DNA from: an uncultured Bacteroidales bacterium | GTDB lineage: Bacteria > Bacteroidota > Bacteroidia > Bacteroidales > Bacteroidaceae | Assembly (NCBI GenBank): GCA_902801425.1 | Contig: CADCIQ010000006.1 | Location: 1-55,741, forward strand | Reading direction: 5' to 3' | Length of the DNA stretch: 55,741 bases | Shown: positions 42,879 to 51,073 of the stretch, piece by piece | Layout: each line of letters begins with the position of its first letter | Numbering within the stretch: the stretch's first letter is position 1 | Notes under the pieces: generated by a model | What the model saw: the letters and a program-made list of their open reading frames with translations, nothing else | What the model was told of the DNA's origin: nothing | Database searches by the model: none | Program-made: the position numbers and the translations under genes

Positions 42879-43153
42879 CCAAGCCTTCCCAAAGGGAAGG
42901 ATGTTAGATACTATTTCTTTCTGCGAATAGACTGCAAGCAGCTTTTAACTGACAATAATTACCAATTTTACCAATCTTATTCCATAAATTTTCTTATTGG
43001 TCTAAAGATTGTGAAGATTGGTAATTATTGTCAGTTCAAGTACCAAAGGTACGTTAAAAATATAACAAATATGATAAATAACAATAGTGTCTCCCCAACA
43101 AGCGACAATACTATAAAACATCCTTCCCTTTGGGAAGGCTTGGTTAGGCTTTA
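42874..43153. repeat. Intergenic inverted-repeat element, family C copy 2
   Basis: Ends AAAGCCTAACCAAGCCTTCC and its inverted partner GGCTTGGTTAGGCTTT lie 280 bp apart. A second, inner inverted pair (AACTGACAATAATTACCAAT..., and ATTGGTAATTATTGTCAGTT) makes a nested stem. The left end carries the clpC stop codon, the right end the first codons of the next gene. Confidence 0.85.
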
Positions 43154-43793
43154 TATCTTCGACCTCGACGGCACTCTCCTTGACACTCTCCGCGACCTTG
43201 CAGCAAGTGTCAATTATGCTATGGAGCAATGCCACTACCCTACTCACACCATTGATGAGGTATGCTCAATGGTTGGCAACGGAGTAGCGACTCTCATCAA
43301 GAGAGCCGTTCCAACAGGCACATCCGAAGAAGATACGGCTCGTGCGCTTGATTTCTTCAGAAAACACTATATGAAACATAGCGAGGATACCACCCGACCA
43401 TACGATGGTATCCTCGAATTATTGTCTTCGCTAAAAGCGAAAGGAAAGCGTATCGCCGTTGTCAGCAATAAGTTTGATGCAGCCACTAAAGCCCTGTGCG
43501 ACAAGTATTTCCCTAATCTTATCGACATAGCATTAGGCGAGAACGAGGCTGAGGGCATCAGAAAGAAACCAGCTCCCGATATGGTTTTTAAGGCCATGAA
43601 ACAACTTAATGCCTCGCCAAAAGAATGTATGTATATCGGGGATAGCGATGTTGATTTACAGACAGCAAAGAATTCTGGCATTCCATGTATCAGCGTGCTC
43701 TGGGGCTTCCGTACCAAGGAATTCCTACAATCTCACGGCGCCACCATATTTGTAGAGAAGCCAGAGGAAATCGTGAAAATAAATGAAAAATGA
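43071..43793 (+). CDS. Phosphoglycolate phosphatase-like HAD hydrolase
   Basis: The product is a HAD-superfamily phosphatase of the Gph/YjjG type. Motif I is FDLDGTLLD, motif II VVSNK and motif IV GDSDVD, with a helical cap (about 40-110 of the mature part). It could act on phosphoglycolate or on nucleotides. The start codon is uncertain: HAD motif I lies only a few residues after the right arm of element C2 (which translates as KHPSLWEGLVRL), so the original start seems to have been replaced by the element. The ATG at 43071 gives a 27-residue leader, part of it repeat-derived; a TTG inside the arm is an alternative. Confidence 0.8.
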   Translation: MINNNSVSPTSDNTIKHPSLWEGLVRLYIFDLDGTLLDTLRDLAASVNYAMEQCHYPTHTIDEVCSMVGNGVATLIKRAVPTGTSEEDTARALDFFRKHYMKHSEDTTRPYDGILELLSSLKAKGKRIAVVSNKFDAATKALCDKYFPNLIDIALGENEAEGIRKKPAPDMVFKAMKQLNASPKECMYIGDSDVDLQTAKNSGIPCISVLWGFRTKEFLQSHGATIFVEKPEEIVKINEK

Positions 43794-43863
43794 AAAGTGA
43801 AAAATGAAAAATACAAGAATGAAGAAAAATGTCAAAAAGTTTGGATGATTGAGAAATAATCTG

Positions 43864-43871
43864 TACTTTTG
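43864..43871 (+). promoter_or_regulatory. -7 element of the 212-aa gene
   Basis: TACTTTTG ends 12 bp before the ATG at 43884, so the transcript would be nearly leaderless. This supports the ATG rather than the TTG five codons upstream. Confidence 0.55.
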
Positions 43872-43883
43872 CACAAAACTATT

Positions 43884-44507
43884 ATGCCTGAGCAAGAATA
43901 TATATTCGAATACGAACTGATTGACATTTCTTTTGAGCAAGGATATGAATTGCCCGAGGATGATGTTATATGGCGCGTCAGCGAAGATGTGCCATCACAG
44001 AATGATGAGCACAAGACCATAGAATATGATGCTGATGGAATACCAATGGGTAATTCTATTCCAGAAATAGAGCAAAGAGAAGTTATTATAAAGGATTTTT
44101 TTGAAAGATGGAGTTCTACAAATAATGAAAGAAAAATATTCAACGATATATTACAAGAGTATATATACGTTAGGGCAGTTTCTGTAATAGAAGCTAAGGA
44201 GCACTCTGCCAAAAGTTATAAATCAACTCGTGCAATAATGATTATTGACGAAGTGCTTAAATATGCGTCTCCAATAAGGCGCGTACCACAAAAGCCAGAC
44301 AATAAGAATCAGAAAGACTTTGCCTATATGCTTGTGATGATATACAAACATCAAGACATAGGAACGATAAAACTTACTGTTGGAGTAAGGCCAAATGCTA
44401 TGAAAATACAATATGGTCTTACTGCATTACGCCCAGGGCAACCACTAATTGATGAGACAATCAATAAGACCACAAAGAAAACGAAAAAACGCAATCCACG
44501 TAAATGA
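43884..44507 (+). CDS. Hypothetical protein at the edge of the AT-rich island
   Basis: The 207-aa product starts MPEQEYIFEYELIDISFEQG. It has an acidic N-terminal third, a helical middle and a beta-like segment (LTVGVRPNAMKIQYGLTAL), and ends in a basic Lys/Arg tail (NKTTKKTKKRNPRK) that could bind nucleic acid. No family recognised. It precedes the Hsp70-helicase operon but has its own promoter and about 540 bp separates them, so a functional link is only suggested by position and composition. Its last codons overlap the terminator of the antisense RNA candidate. Confidence 0.7.
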   Translation: MPEQEYIFEYELIDISFEQGYELPEDDVIWRVSEDVPSQNDEHKTIEYDADGIPMGNSIPEIEQREVIIKDFFERWSSTNNERKIFNDILQEYIYVRAVSVIEAKEHSAKSYKSTRAIMIIDEVLKYASPIRRVPQKPDNKNQKDFAYMLVMIYKHQDIGTIKLTVGVRPNAMKIQYGLTALRPGQPLIDETINKTTKKTKKRNPRK

Positions 44508-44631
44508 ACTGCGTTAAATCTGCCCCTTTTAAGTTGCGTGGATCCCTTTACAATCCTTACGGAAAGTGAAGCCTCGCGGGCGGGGACTTTTGCACATCTC
44601 GAATGCAACGGGATGACCACGGCTTGATTAT
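44483..44631 (-). ncRNA. Candidate small structured RNA, about 150 nt
   Basis: On the minus strand, a TAATTTTG promoter motif (44638-44645) leads into a region with several stems: CGTGG-TCA-TCCC pairs with GGGAT-CCACG as a closing helix, and inside are TTGCAT...ATGTGCAA, GCC-CGCGA-GGC and TCC-GTAA-GGA hairpins. It ends in AACGCA...TGCGTT followed by six T. The region is clearly more GC-rich than its surroundings and has no convincing frame. This could be a 6S-like or other regulatory RNA; I do not recognise the family. Confidence 0.45.
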
Positions 44632-44637
44632 TGAGTG

Positions 44638-44645
44638 CAAAATTA
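44638..44645 (-). promoter_or_regulatory. -7 element of the candidate RNA
   Basis: TAATTTTG on the minus strand, directly upstream of the structured region. Confidence 0.45.
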
Positions 44646-44943
44646 CAAAAAAAAACGCGATTAACCAAATCTATACTTGCCTTTTTCTAATATCTATATG
44701 AAATTTAACCTTTTTCCCGTTGAACTTATGCAAAGAATACGTTATTCCACCACTCTGAAAACGCTTTTTCCCTGGTACGGAAGCAAATCTTTAGCAGAGA
44801 AAAAGCAGAGATAGAGCAGATATTACACATAGATTTTTTATAAAAAAGAGGCATTTGAGCATTTTCTTTGAAAGAAAATCTATTAATTTTTGCAATTGTA
44901 TAAAAATTATTCACAAAAATGTTTGTTTTTCAGATTTTATTTG

Positions 44944-44951
44944 TATCTTTG
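44944..44951 (+). promoter_or_regulatory. -7 element of the Hsp70-helicase operon
   Basis: TATCTTTG, 99 bp before the Hsp70-like start codon, with a TTTG about 18 bp upstream in the place expected for the -33 element. Confidence 0.65.
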
Positions 44952-45050
44952 TCCACATTATTTCTTACAACTTTTGTAGTCAAAATACAAAGAAGTAGAA
45001 ATATCACATAACAAAAAACTAAACAATTATGTCCCTTAATACTCAATATA

Positions 45051-47441
45051 ATGTCTGAAATATTAACATTAAATAAACTCATAAATATACCTAATGACGC
45101 CAAACAACGTATTGCAAACAGGACTTTCGTAGGCATTGACTTTGGTACAAGTACCACGGTCGTATCCATCGCGTATCTTTCTGATGATGGGAAAATAATT
45201 TGTGAAAGTCTTCAACTTGCACAAAAAGCCGCTGATGGAGCAACTATTGAGGCAGAACTATTACCAACCGTTATTGCAATAAGCAATTCTGGAAAATTAT
45301 TAGTAGGTCAAGGTGCCTTTTCCTTGAAGGGAAACCCAGATTATGTATTTGGAGAGAATATTTGGCATTCTTTCAAAATGGAATTGGGCAAAGATCTTGG
45401 ACCTCGTTGGTATAATAGTCGTCAATCAAAAATTAAGTCGCCACAAGATGCGACAAAAATGTTCTTTAAATATCTAAAGAAATGTATTGAAAAAGCTTGC
45501 GAGGATAACGGCATGAGCACTAACATAGAATATGCCGTTAGTATTCCAGCATCATTTGAAAGTAATCAAAGAAAGGACCTTCTTGAAGCTCTTTCCGCAA
45601 ATGGTATTCCATTAACAGGCAAAACTCTTATCGATGAGCCTAATGCAGCTTTTATGGGATATATCAATCATGATTATGAGCAAAAAAAGATTGTTTTTCA
45701 CGAGAACTTTAATCCCAAAGTGCTCGTGTTTGATTTTGGCGCAGGTACTTGCGATATATCAATAATAGAAATTTGTTTAGGCAAAAATGGTTTAAAAACA
45801 AAGAATATATCAATTTCTCAATTTTCTGAACTTGGTGGTAATGATATAGATCGATATATAGCCTGGAATTTTCTTCTTCCAAAATTCTTAGAAAAGAATG
45901 GAAAAGAAGAAGAAGATTTTACATTAAAACAACAGGAAATTATTGTTACACAATTGTTAGGCATAGCCGAGAATCTTAAGAAAGAAGCGTCCAAGGCTTT
46001 TCATTTCTTCTTGCATGACAAAGACTCAATGCAGGAGATGAAAGGTATGGATGGCGTAAAAGTGTCCATTCCTACAACCATATATACGGAGGAAGGCAAT
46101 CTTACTCAAGATATTTTTACATTGAGTTATGAAGAATTCGTAACTGCAATGAAGGCATTTCTTGATAACAAAAACTTGCCATTTGCAAAAACAATAAAAC
46201 GACAAAAGAAATATAATAGCATTTATGCATCTCTTCAATCAGCTATAAACAAAGCTCACATTTCTAAGGATGAAATAAACTATGTTATGATGGTTGGAGG
46301 AAGTTCAAAAAATCCTTTTGTACAAAAATGTATCAAGGAATATTTTCCTAATGAGGTTCTTATAGGTCAAGATATCCAATCGTTGGTTTCTCAGGGTGCT
46401 GCACTCCATTCTTTTTTGGTTAATGCTTTTGATATATCAATAGTACGTCCTATTACAAGTGAACCAATTGTAATTATTGTTGAAGGTGAGAATGTATTTC
46501 CTGTTATTCCTGCAGGAACAGAAATTCCATTCTGCCCTGTAACGATTAACAGACTTGCAACAGCTGACACAGAAAAAGTCAAGATAGAAATTCCGATATG
46601 TGTAACAAATGAAAAAAAACAATTGGCAAATCTAATCATAGAAGATTCAACAGGTAAACCTCTACCTGCAGAAACTCCTATTGAACTTACTTTCGAGATG
46701 ACTGCTGATAAATTGTTAAAGGTTTCGGCTAAATGTGGCGAAAATATATGTAATGTCGCTAGTGAGAATCCATTTGCCAATACCTATCTAACAAATGAGG
46801 ACAAAGAGATTCTTAAGGCTGAGCGAGAACTGTATATTGATGCGGAACAGAATGGAGGACCCCCAAGTAGTAAGGCATTCGATAGATTATACAAGCTATA
46901 TGATAAAGCTGACAAGGACTTCATGGCAGCAGAACTTCTTGAAGAGAAGAAAAAATATTATCCCAATACAGATAACAATCTGATAGGTGTATTCTATCAC
47001 AATTCAGGTAATTATAATAAAGCGATAAAATTCTTCCTAAAGGAATTAGAAATAAACGAAAAACAGGCTGTTGTTCATAGTAATCTTGGGCACACTCTGC
47101 ATATTATTGGCAAAAACGAAGATGCGAAAAAACATCTTGAGCGGTCTATTGATTTGCGTGGAGATTATGCCATTCCAATGATTACACTTGGAGAAATCTA
47201 TAAGTATGAAGATAACGATGAAAAGTCCATCGAATACTATAATAGAGCCAAAAACATTCTTATACGGAAGTGGAAAGACAATCTCCTAGATGATGTTAAA
47301 CTTGGCTGGTTCGAGTCTCTTGCACATAAATTAAATGACAATAAACTAGAACTAGAGATAAAGAACTCAAGAAACAAAAAGAAACAGGAGGTTGGATATA
47401 ACAAAGAAAACCTTGCAAAAATCAAAACAAAGGAGGAATAG
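45051..47441 (+). CDS. Hsp70-like ATPase with C-terminal TPR region
   Basis: The 796-aa product starts with an Hsp70/actin-type nucleotide-binding domain: phosphate 1 motif GIDFGTSTTV (28-37), phosphate 2 motif VFDFGAGTCDISI (about 226-238) and adenosine motif VMMVGGSSKNPF (412-423). Residues about 465-610 look like a reduced substrate-binding beta domain (VIPAGTEIPFCPVTINRLAT). The usual C-terminal helical lid is replaced by a helical region with TPR-like units (about 644-740, with NKAIKFFLKELEINEKQAVVH and AKKHLERSIDLRGDY) and a basic tail. It is not DnaK: no J-domain or GrpE partner is adjacent. It heads a three-gene operon with a minimal helicase and an unknown protein, and is AT-rich like them. 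Confidence 0.92.
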   Translation: MSEILTLNKLINIPNDAKQRIANRTFVGIDFGTSTTVVSIAYLSDDGKIICESLQLAQKAADGATIEAELLPTVIAISNSGKLLVGQGAFSLKGNPDYVFGENIWHSFKMELGKDLGPRWYNSRQSKIKSPQDATKMFFKYLKKCIEKACEDNGMSTNIEYAVSIPASFESNQRKDLLEALSANGIPLTGKTLIDEPNAAFMGYINHDYEQKKIVFHENFNPKVLVFDFGAGTCDISIIEICLGKNGLKTKNISISQFSELGGNDIDRYIAWNFLLPKFLEKNGKEEEDFTLKQQEIIVTQLLGIAENLKKEASKAFHFFLHDKDSMQEMKGMDGVKVSIPTTIYTEEGNLTQDIFTLSYEEFVTAMKAFLDNKNLPFAKTIKRQKKYNSIYASLQSAINKAHISKDEINYVMMVGGSSKNPFVQKCIKEYFPNEVLIGQDIQSLVSQGAALHSFLVNAFDISIVRPITSEPIVIIVEGENVFPVIPAGTEIPFCPVTINRLATADTEKVKIEIPICVTNEKKQLANLIIEDSTGKPLPAETPIELTFEMTADKLLKVSAKCGENICNVASENPFANTYLTNEDKEILKAERELYIDAEQNGGPPSSKAFDRLYKLYDKADKDFMAAELLEEKKKYYPNTDNNLIGVFYHNSGNYNKAIKFFLKELEINEKQAVVHSNLGHTLHIIGKNEDAKKHLERSIDLRGDYAIPMITLGEIYKYEDNDEKSIEYYNRAKNILIRKWKDNLLDDVKLGWFESLAHKLNDNKLELEIKNSRNKKKQEVGYNKENLAKIKTKEE

Positions 47442-47443
47442 AC

Positions 47444-48634
47444 ATGAGATGGCTACCTGCAGAAAACGAGTTGGGGTCTGAGCAAAATAATTGGCTAGAC
47501 AACTTGACAAAAACAAATGACAATGAAAGTGTAATCGGTTTTCCTGGTTCAGGAAAGACGGTTCTAATGGTGTATGCTGTCATTCGTTTAAGGAAACTAA
47601 ATCCTAATTGCCGTATTCTTATTGTTGAGTTTACTCATGCATTAATAAAAATGCTTAAAGCATCTATTGATGAAGTATCAAAAGAAGAATCTTATAAAGG
47701 ACTACACATAGATGATATAGAGATAAAAACTTATTATGATTTCTTTGACAAGGATCATTCATCATATGATTACATAATATGTGATGAAATTCAAGATGTA
47801 CCAAAGAAGGTTATATCGGCAATGAAAACAAGGGCAAAAAGGGTTATCATTGCAGGTGATCCAGCTCAATCAATTTACACAACTGATCCTCAATGGCGTG
47901 AACCTCCTTCTACTCTACCAGAAACTCATGATATATTGTCTCCTCATGAGACAAAACTTACGATAATATATCGTTTAACCAAAAGAATAATTAATGCAGT
48001 AAATTCTTTCCTGCCAAATATGAAAATATTGGCAGGAAGAACATCTATGATAAAAACTAACGTGCAAATTAGAATTTGGAAGTTCCCAGATCAAAATTAT
48101 GAAGTCAAGCAATTGATGGAAGAAGCAAATAGCAAAGCGAATGTAAACGAGTCTGTAGGCATCCTTCTAAGAACTCACGATCAGATTGTGTCATTCGCCA
48201 ATATGGCACTAAAAGCCGTCCATAAGCCAGAGTGGGAAATAGAGAAAAACAAATTTGATCGTAATGATTACAGGTCACTAAATGCACATTTAAAGAAAAA
48301 CGGCATTAATATGCAGTTTGTCGCTAATGGTTATGGTAATTTTATTGATAATGAACGCAAAATAACATTAACAACATATCATAGTTCAAAAGGATTAGAC
48401 TTCGACGTAGTCATACTTCCATTTGTAAACAATAGTACTTCTACTTCTGAAATGGGCAAGAGACTATTTATGGTCGCTATGACTCGAAGTAGAAAAGATT
48501 TATATATATCTTTCACCTCTGATTCACTCAATGATAATATAAAAGGATTTGACAAGAAAGACTATATCTATAAGGATTGGTCTAACAATTTATTCTCAGA
48601 TAGTAACAATGATGATGATTTTGATTTTGAATAA
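47444..48634 (+). CDS. Minimal UvrD-like SF1 helicase/ATPase
   Basis: The 396-aa product has the full SF1 motif set: Walker A GFPGSGKT (32-39), Walker B CDEIQD (113-118), motif III GDPAQSIY (138-145), motif IV IYRLTKRI (about 175-182), motif V TLTTYHSSKGLDFD (308-321) and motif VI VAMTRSRKDLYI (344-355). UvrD, PcrA and Rep exceed 600 residues; here the 1B/2B insertion domains are almost absent, as in compact SF1 ATPases attached to defence or repair systems. It ends in an acidic DDDFDFE tail. It begins 2 bp after the Hsp70-like stop, so translation is coupled. Helicase activity is family-based; it may be only a DNA- or RNA-dependent ATPase. Confidence 0.93.
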   Translation: MRWLPAENELGSEQNNWLDNLTKTNDNESVIGFPGSGKTVLMVYAVIRLRKLNPNCRILIVEFTHALIKMLKASIDEVSKEESYKGLHIDDIEIKTYYDFFDKDHSSYDYIICDEIQDVPKKVISAMKTRAKRVIIAGDPAQSIYTTDPQWREPPSTLPETHDILSPHETKLTIIYRLTKRIINAVNSFLPNMKILAGRTSMIKTNVQIRIWKFPDQNYEVKQLMEEANSKANVNESVGILLRTHDQIVSFANMALKAVHKPEWEIEKNKFDRNDYRSLNAHLKKNGINMQFVANGYGNFIDNERKITLTTYHSSKGLDFDVVILPFVNNSTSTSEMGKRLFMVAMTRSRKDLYISFTSDSLNDNIKGFDKKDYIYKDWSNNLFSDSNNDDDFDFE

Positions 48635-48636
48635 AT

Positions 48637-49635
48637 ATGACAAATACAAATTATATAATGCTTATACGCAAAGCAGACTTTATTGATTTTTTCAAAAACG
48701 GAAAAATGAATGGAAATATCTGCGCATCAGAGAAATTCGATGGTAACATTGAAAAACTTTCTTCAAATGCAACGCTAGCCTCAAAGTTATTCAAGAAAGC
48801 AAATGCATTTGATTATAGTATTGATTATTTACTTATGCATGTAATATGCAGTTCATTAAATAAATTATCTGTATATGATATACAAGCTTTATTTGCCCTA
48901 GATGAAGATTCATATAGTATTGGATTAGACACCAATCCCACACTAATACTAAAAGAACCTATATGGCAAAAATATTACGAAGAGTATCAGATAAGTCTAG
49001 CAGTTGCAAGAGCTCAAGAAGGTATTGAGTTCTTTGCAGAACTATTTGGGTGGTCAAAGATTCCATCACTTAAGAAATTTACCCAAAAAGATGTTTTAGA
49101 AACATTTAGAGAACTTTATTTTGAGGAACGCCCAATAGGAGATTTGTCAATATGGACATACTTATTAAGATATGAGAGACATGAAGCATATCCTAAAGGC
49201 CCCAAAGGATATGTTTTAGATGCTCTCCATGTCTATGGTAATTATGGGGGACAGAAGGAAATAAACAAACCGGTAACTGCGACAAAAACTGGTATAAAGA
49301 TACTTGAATACACTAATACAAAAATGCCCGATATTATTGGATATGTCTTTGACAAAGAATTCCGGGCAAAGATGAAGAAGAAAAAGGTGGATGATAAATA
49401 TTTTGATATTGCTTCATTATACTTGTTACTTAAAGATACATTTATCAATGGAGTAAATGACGAAAATAAATATTTTGGCCAAACACTTGACGAGTTTATT
49501 GAATCTCTTAAATCAAAGTATGAGGAATATATTCTTCAGTCTGCTATTTATCTAATAGGCTTAACTTTAGGGCGCGAAAACACATATAAATATATGTACA
49601 AACGCAATAAAGCAAGTTTAAAGATACTAGAATAA
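48637..49635 (+). CDS. Unknown protein, third gene of the Hsp70-helicase operon
   Basis: The 332-aa product is mostly helical by composition, without membrane spans or a signal peptide. Features are an N-terminal IRKADFIDFFKNGKMNG segment, GIEFFAELFGWSKIPSLKKF near residues 128-147, a central TYLLRYERHEAYPKGPKGYVLDALHVY-type segment and a basic KKKK cluster near 247-250. I recognise no catalytic motif. It begins 2 bp after the helicase stop, so it is made with it. It may be the effector or the specificity factor of the operon. This is the gene for which a profile or structure search would be most informative. Confidence 0.8.
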   Translation: MTNTNYIMLIRKADFIDFFKNGKMNGNICASEKFDGNIEKLSSNATLASKLFKKANAFDYSIDYLLMHVICSSLNKLSVYDIQALFALDEDSYSIGLDTNPTLILKEPIWQKYYEEYQISLAVARAQEGIEFFAELFGWSKIPSLKKFTQKDVLETFRELYFEERPIGDLSIWTYLLRYERHEAYPKGPKGYVLDALHVYGNYGGQKEINKPVTATKTGIKILEYTNTKMPDIIGYVFDKEFRAKMKKKKVDDKYFDIASLYLLLKDTFINGVNDENKYFGQTLDEFIESLKSKYEEYILQSAIYLIGLTLGRENTYKYMYKRNKASLKILE

Positions 49636-49824
49636 TATATATATCATATCAAAATCATTTTCCTACATCATAGGAAGTGACGGCAATGGTTGATAATTTA
49701 AATTTTTATATTGAGGTAGAATAATGTGAAATGAAATTTACGAAATGGTCCAAAATTTCATTATTCGCAGAAAGAACTACAACCTATATAATCCTGATAT
49801 AGAAAATTTCGAGCCCAAAGATAT

Positions 49825-49852
49825 AAGCCATTCCAATAGGAGTGGCTTTTTA
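49825..49852 (+). terminator. Terminator of the Hsp70-helicase operon
   Basis: GCCATTCC-AATA-GGAGTGGC forms an 8-bp stem, followed by TTTTTAA. It is about 190 bp past the last stop codon. Confidence 0.75.
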
Positions 49853-49854
49853 AT

Positions 49855-49950
49855 TCCCTAGCAATTCCCTTGCAAATCCCATGTAAGTCCCATTTTTCGC
49901 CTATTCTCAGGAACGGATTTGAAGCGGATTTATAGCGAAGGAAGAGCGAA
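49855..49950. repeat. 11-bp-phased mirrored array, TCCC/CGG-type units
   Basis: TCCC occurs at 49855, 49866, 49877 and 49888; CG(GATTT) units begin at 49914, 49925, 49936 and 49947. Each half is phased at exactly 11 bp and the second half is purine-rich, as a mirror image of the first. It lies directly after the terminator of the Hsp70 operon. Confidence 0.85.
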
Positions 49951-50052
49951 AGAAAAGAAGAGGCAAAGAAGACACAGCAAACAATTAACATAGACTCGCG
50001 CGAAAAGACAGAATAAGGCAGGCTTGTTAATTTTTAATTGTTAGTTGAATCT

Positions 50053-50356
50053 GGTGTAATACCCTATGAGATAAAAAAATCAAAAAGTTTTTGAGGGCGA
50101 GTATTACACCTTTGTTGTTTTGAGTATATTTTTCAATTGATTATCAGAACGTTATCCTTGGTGTAATACCCTTGAAAGTATTACACCAATTTCTGGCATT
50201 TGGTGTAATAGTGGTGTAATACTTCCGAGGGTATTACACCAAAGATAAATAATTAATATTCAAGGCATTAATACACTCAAATATGCAAAGGCGTAATACT
50301 ATGCGTTGAAAACTTTTTTCATTTTTTAGCCAAAAGTATTACACCACTATTACACT
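50053..50356. repeat. Inverted GGTGTAATAC repeat array
   Basis: GGTGTAATAC at 50053, 50160, 50202 (partial), 50213 and 50290 (one mismatch) alternates with its complement GTATTACACC at 50101, 50178, 50231 and 50336, plus a degenerate copy at 50347. The pairs have spacers of 38, 8, 8 and 36 bp, a symmetrical layout. It fills the interval before the M15 peptidase gene (minus strand), otherwise without genes from 49636 to 50410. Confidence 0.9.
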
Positions 50357-50410
50357 AACTATCTATTTTATTCATTACGACAAAGATTATTGGGGGGTAT
50401 TTTCCTCGCC

Positions 50411-51073
50411 CTACTTCTCGAAATGCTGATAGTCCTTTGAGGATTTCCATGCCCCACCCCACTTGAAGCCGTGCTTTATGAAGAGTTTGTAGCAGAGGGC
50501 GTTACGGTCAATCTTCATAGGGATGTCCCTACGCTTACCCCTGTTCTTGGCATATCTCGCACCAGAGGGAGGATCAATCTTATTGCCTTTGACGTATGGA
50601 TTATAAAGGGGGTTGATGTCTATGGCAAGTCCCATACCATGCTTTGAAATGCGTGTGGTGGAACCTGTCATGAAACGGAAGTTAAAGCATGAAGTATTGT
50701 TTGCCTCCATAGAACGGGTATCGTCCGCCCCATAGTTGTCAATGAGGGATATACGCTCTATCTTGTATTTTGCCTTATATAGTTCGCGGAAGATATCAAG
50801 AAGATCCTGAGCAATAACCTTGTTGCATATCAGTTCTCCTTGATGCACCTTACCATCCTTTCCATAATGCAGAACCTTCAAATATCTCAGTTCCGCTCTG
50901 CCCACGGTACAGGTAGGTGGCACGGACTTACCTTGCATCAGAGACCAGATGCTGTCGGGGATAGAAAAAGCACCCCATCCCCCCAAGGGGGAGTTTTCTT
51001 TTATAGTACTCCCAATCATTGGGGAACACATACAGAATATGAACGCAAAGACGCAAAGACGCAAAGATAACAT
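50411..51073 (-). CDS. M15-family D-alanyl-D-alanine peptidase-like protein
   Basis: The 220-aa product has the zinc site of the M15 (VanY/DacA-like) group: SKHGMGLAIDI with H145 and D152, and KDYQHFE at the C terminus with H217. Substrates should be peptidoglycan peptides. The N terminus is a possible signal peptide (MLSLRLCVFAFIFCMCS). Two oddities: the first codons and residues KENSPLGGWGAF come from repeat sequences (TTTGCGTCTTTGCGT and TCCCCCCAAGGGGGA), and a TATCTTTG motif overlaps the start codon, so a downstream Met (residue 15 or 19) may be the real start. Confidence 0.85.
   Translation of the reverse strand: MLSLRLCVFAFIFCMCSPMIGSTIKENSPLGGWGAFSIPDSIWSLMQGKSVPPTCTVGRAELRYLKVLHYGKDGKVHQGELICNKVIAQDLLDIFRELYKAKYKIERISLIDNYGADDTRSMEANNTSCFNFRFMTGSTTRISKHGMGLAIDINPLYNPYVKGNKIDPPSGARYAKNRGKRRDIPMKIDRNALCYKLFIKHGFKWGGAWKSSKDYQHFEK
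50968..51003 (-). repeat. REP-like GC-rich word inside the M15 gene
   Basis: CCCCATCCCCCCAAGGGGGAGTT encodes ENSPLGGWGAF in frame. It is part of the C-rich inverted-repeat family seen between genes in this window. Confidence 0.65.

Noticed and set aside
44351-44668. 105-codon minus-strand frame over the RNA candidate
   Set aside because: It runs through the structured region and the end of the 212-codon gene; no ribosome-binding site or family.
50053-50356. GGTGTAATAC array as a CRISPR
   Set aside because: Repeats are 10 bp, in alternating orientation, with unequal spacers, and no cas gene is present.
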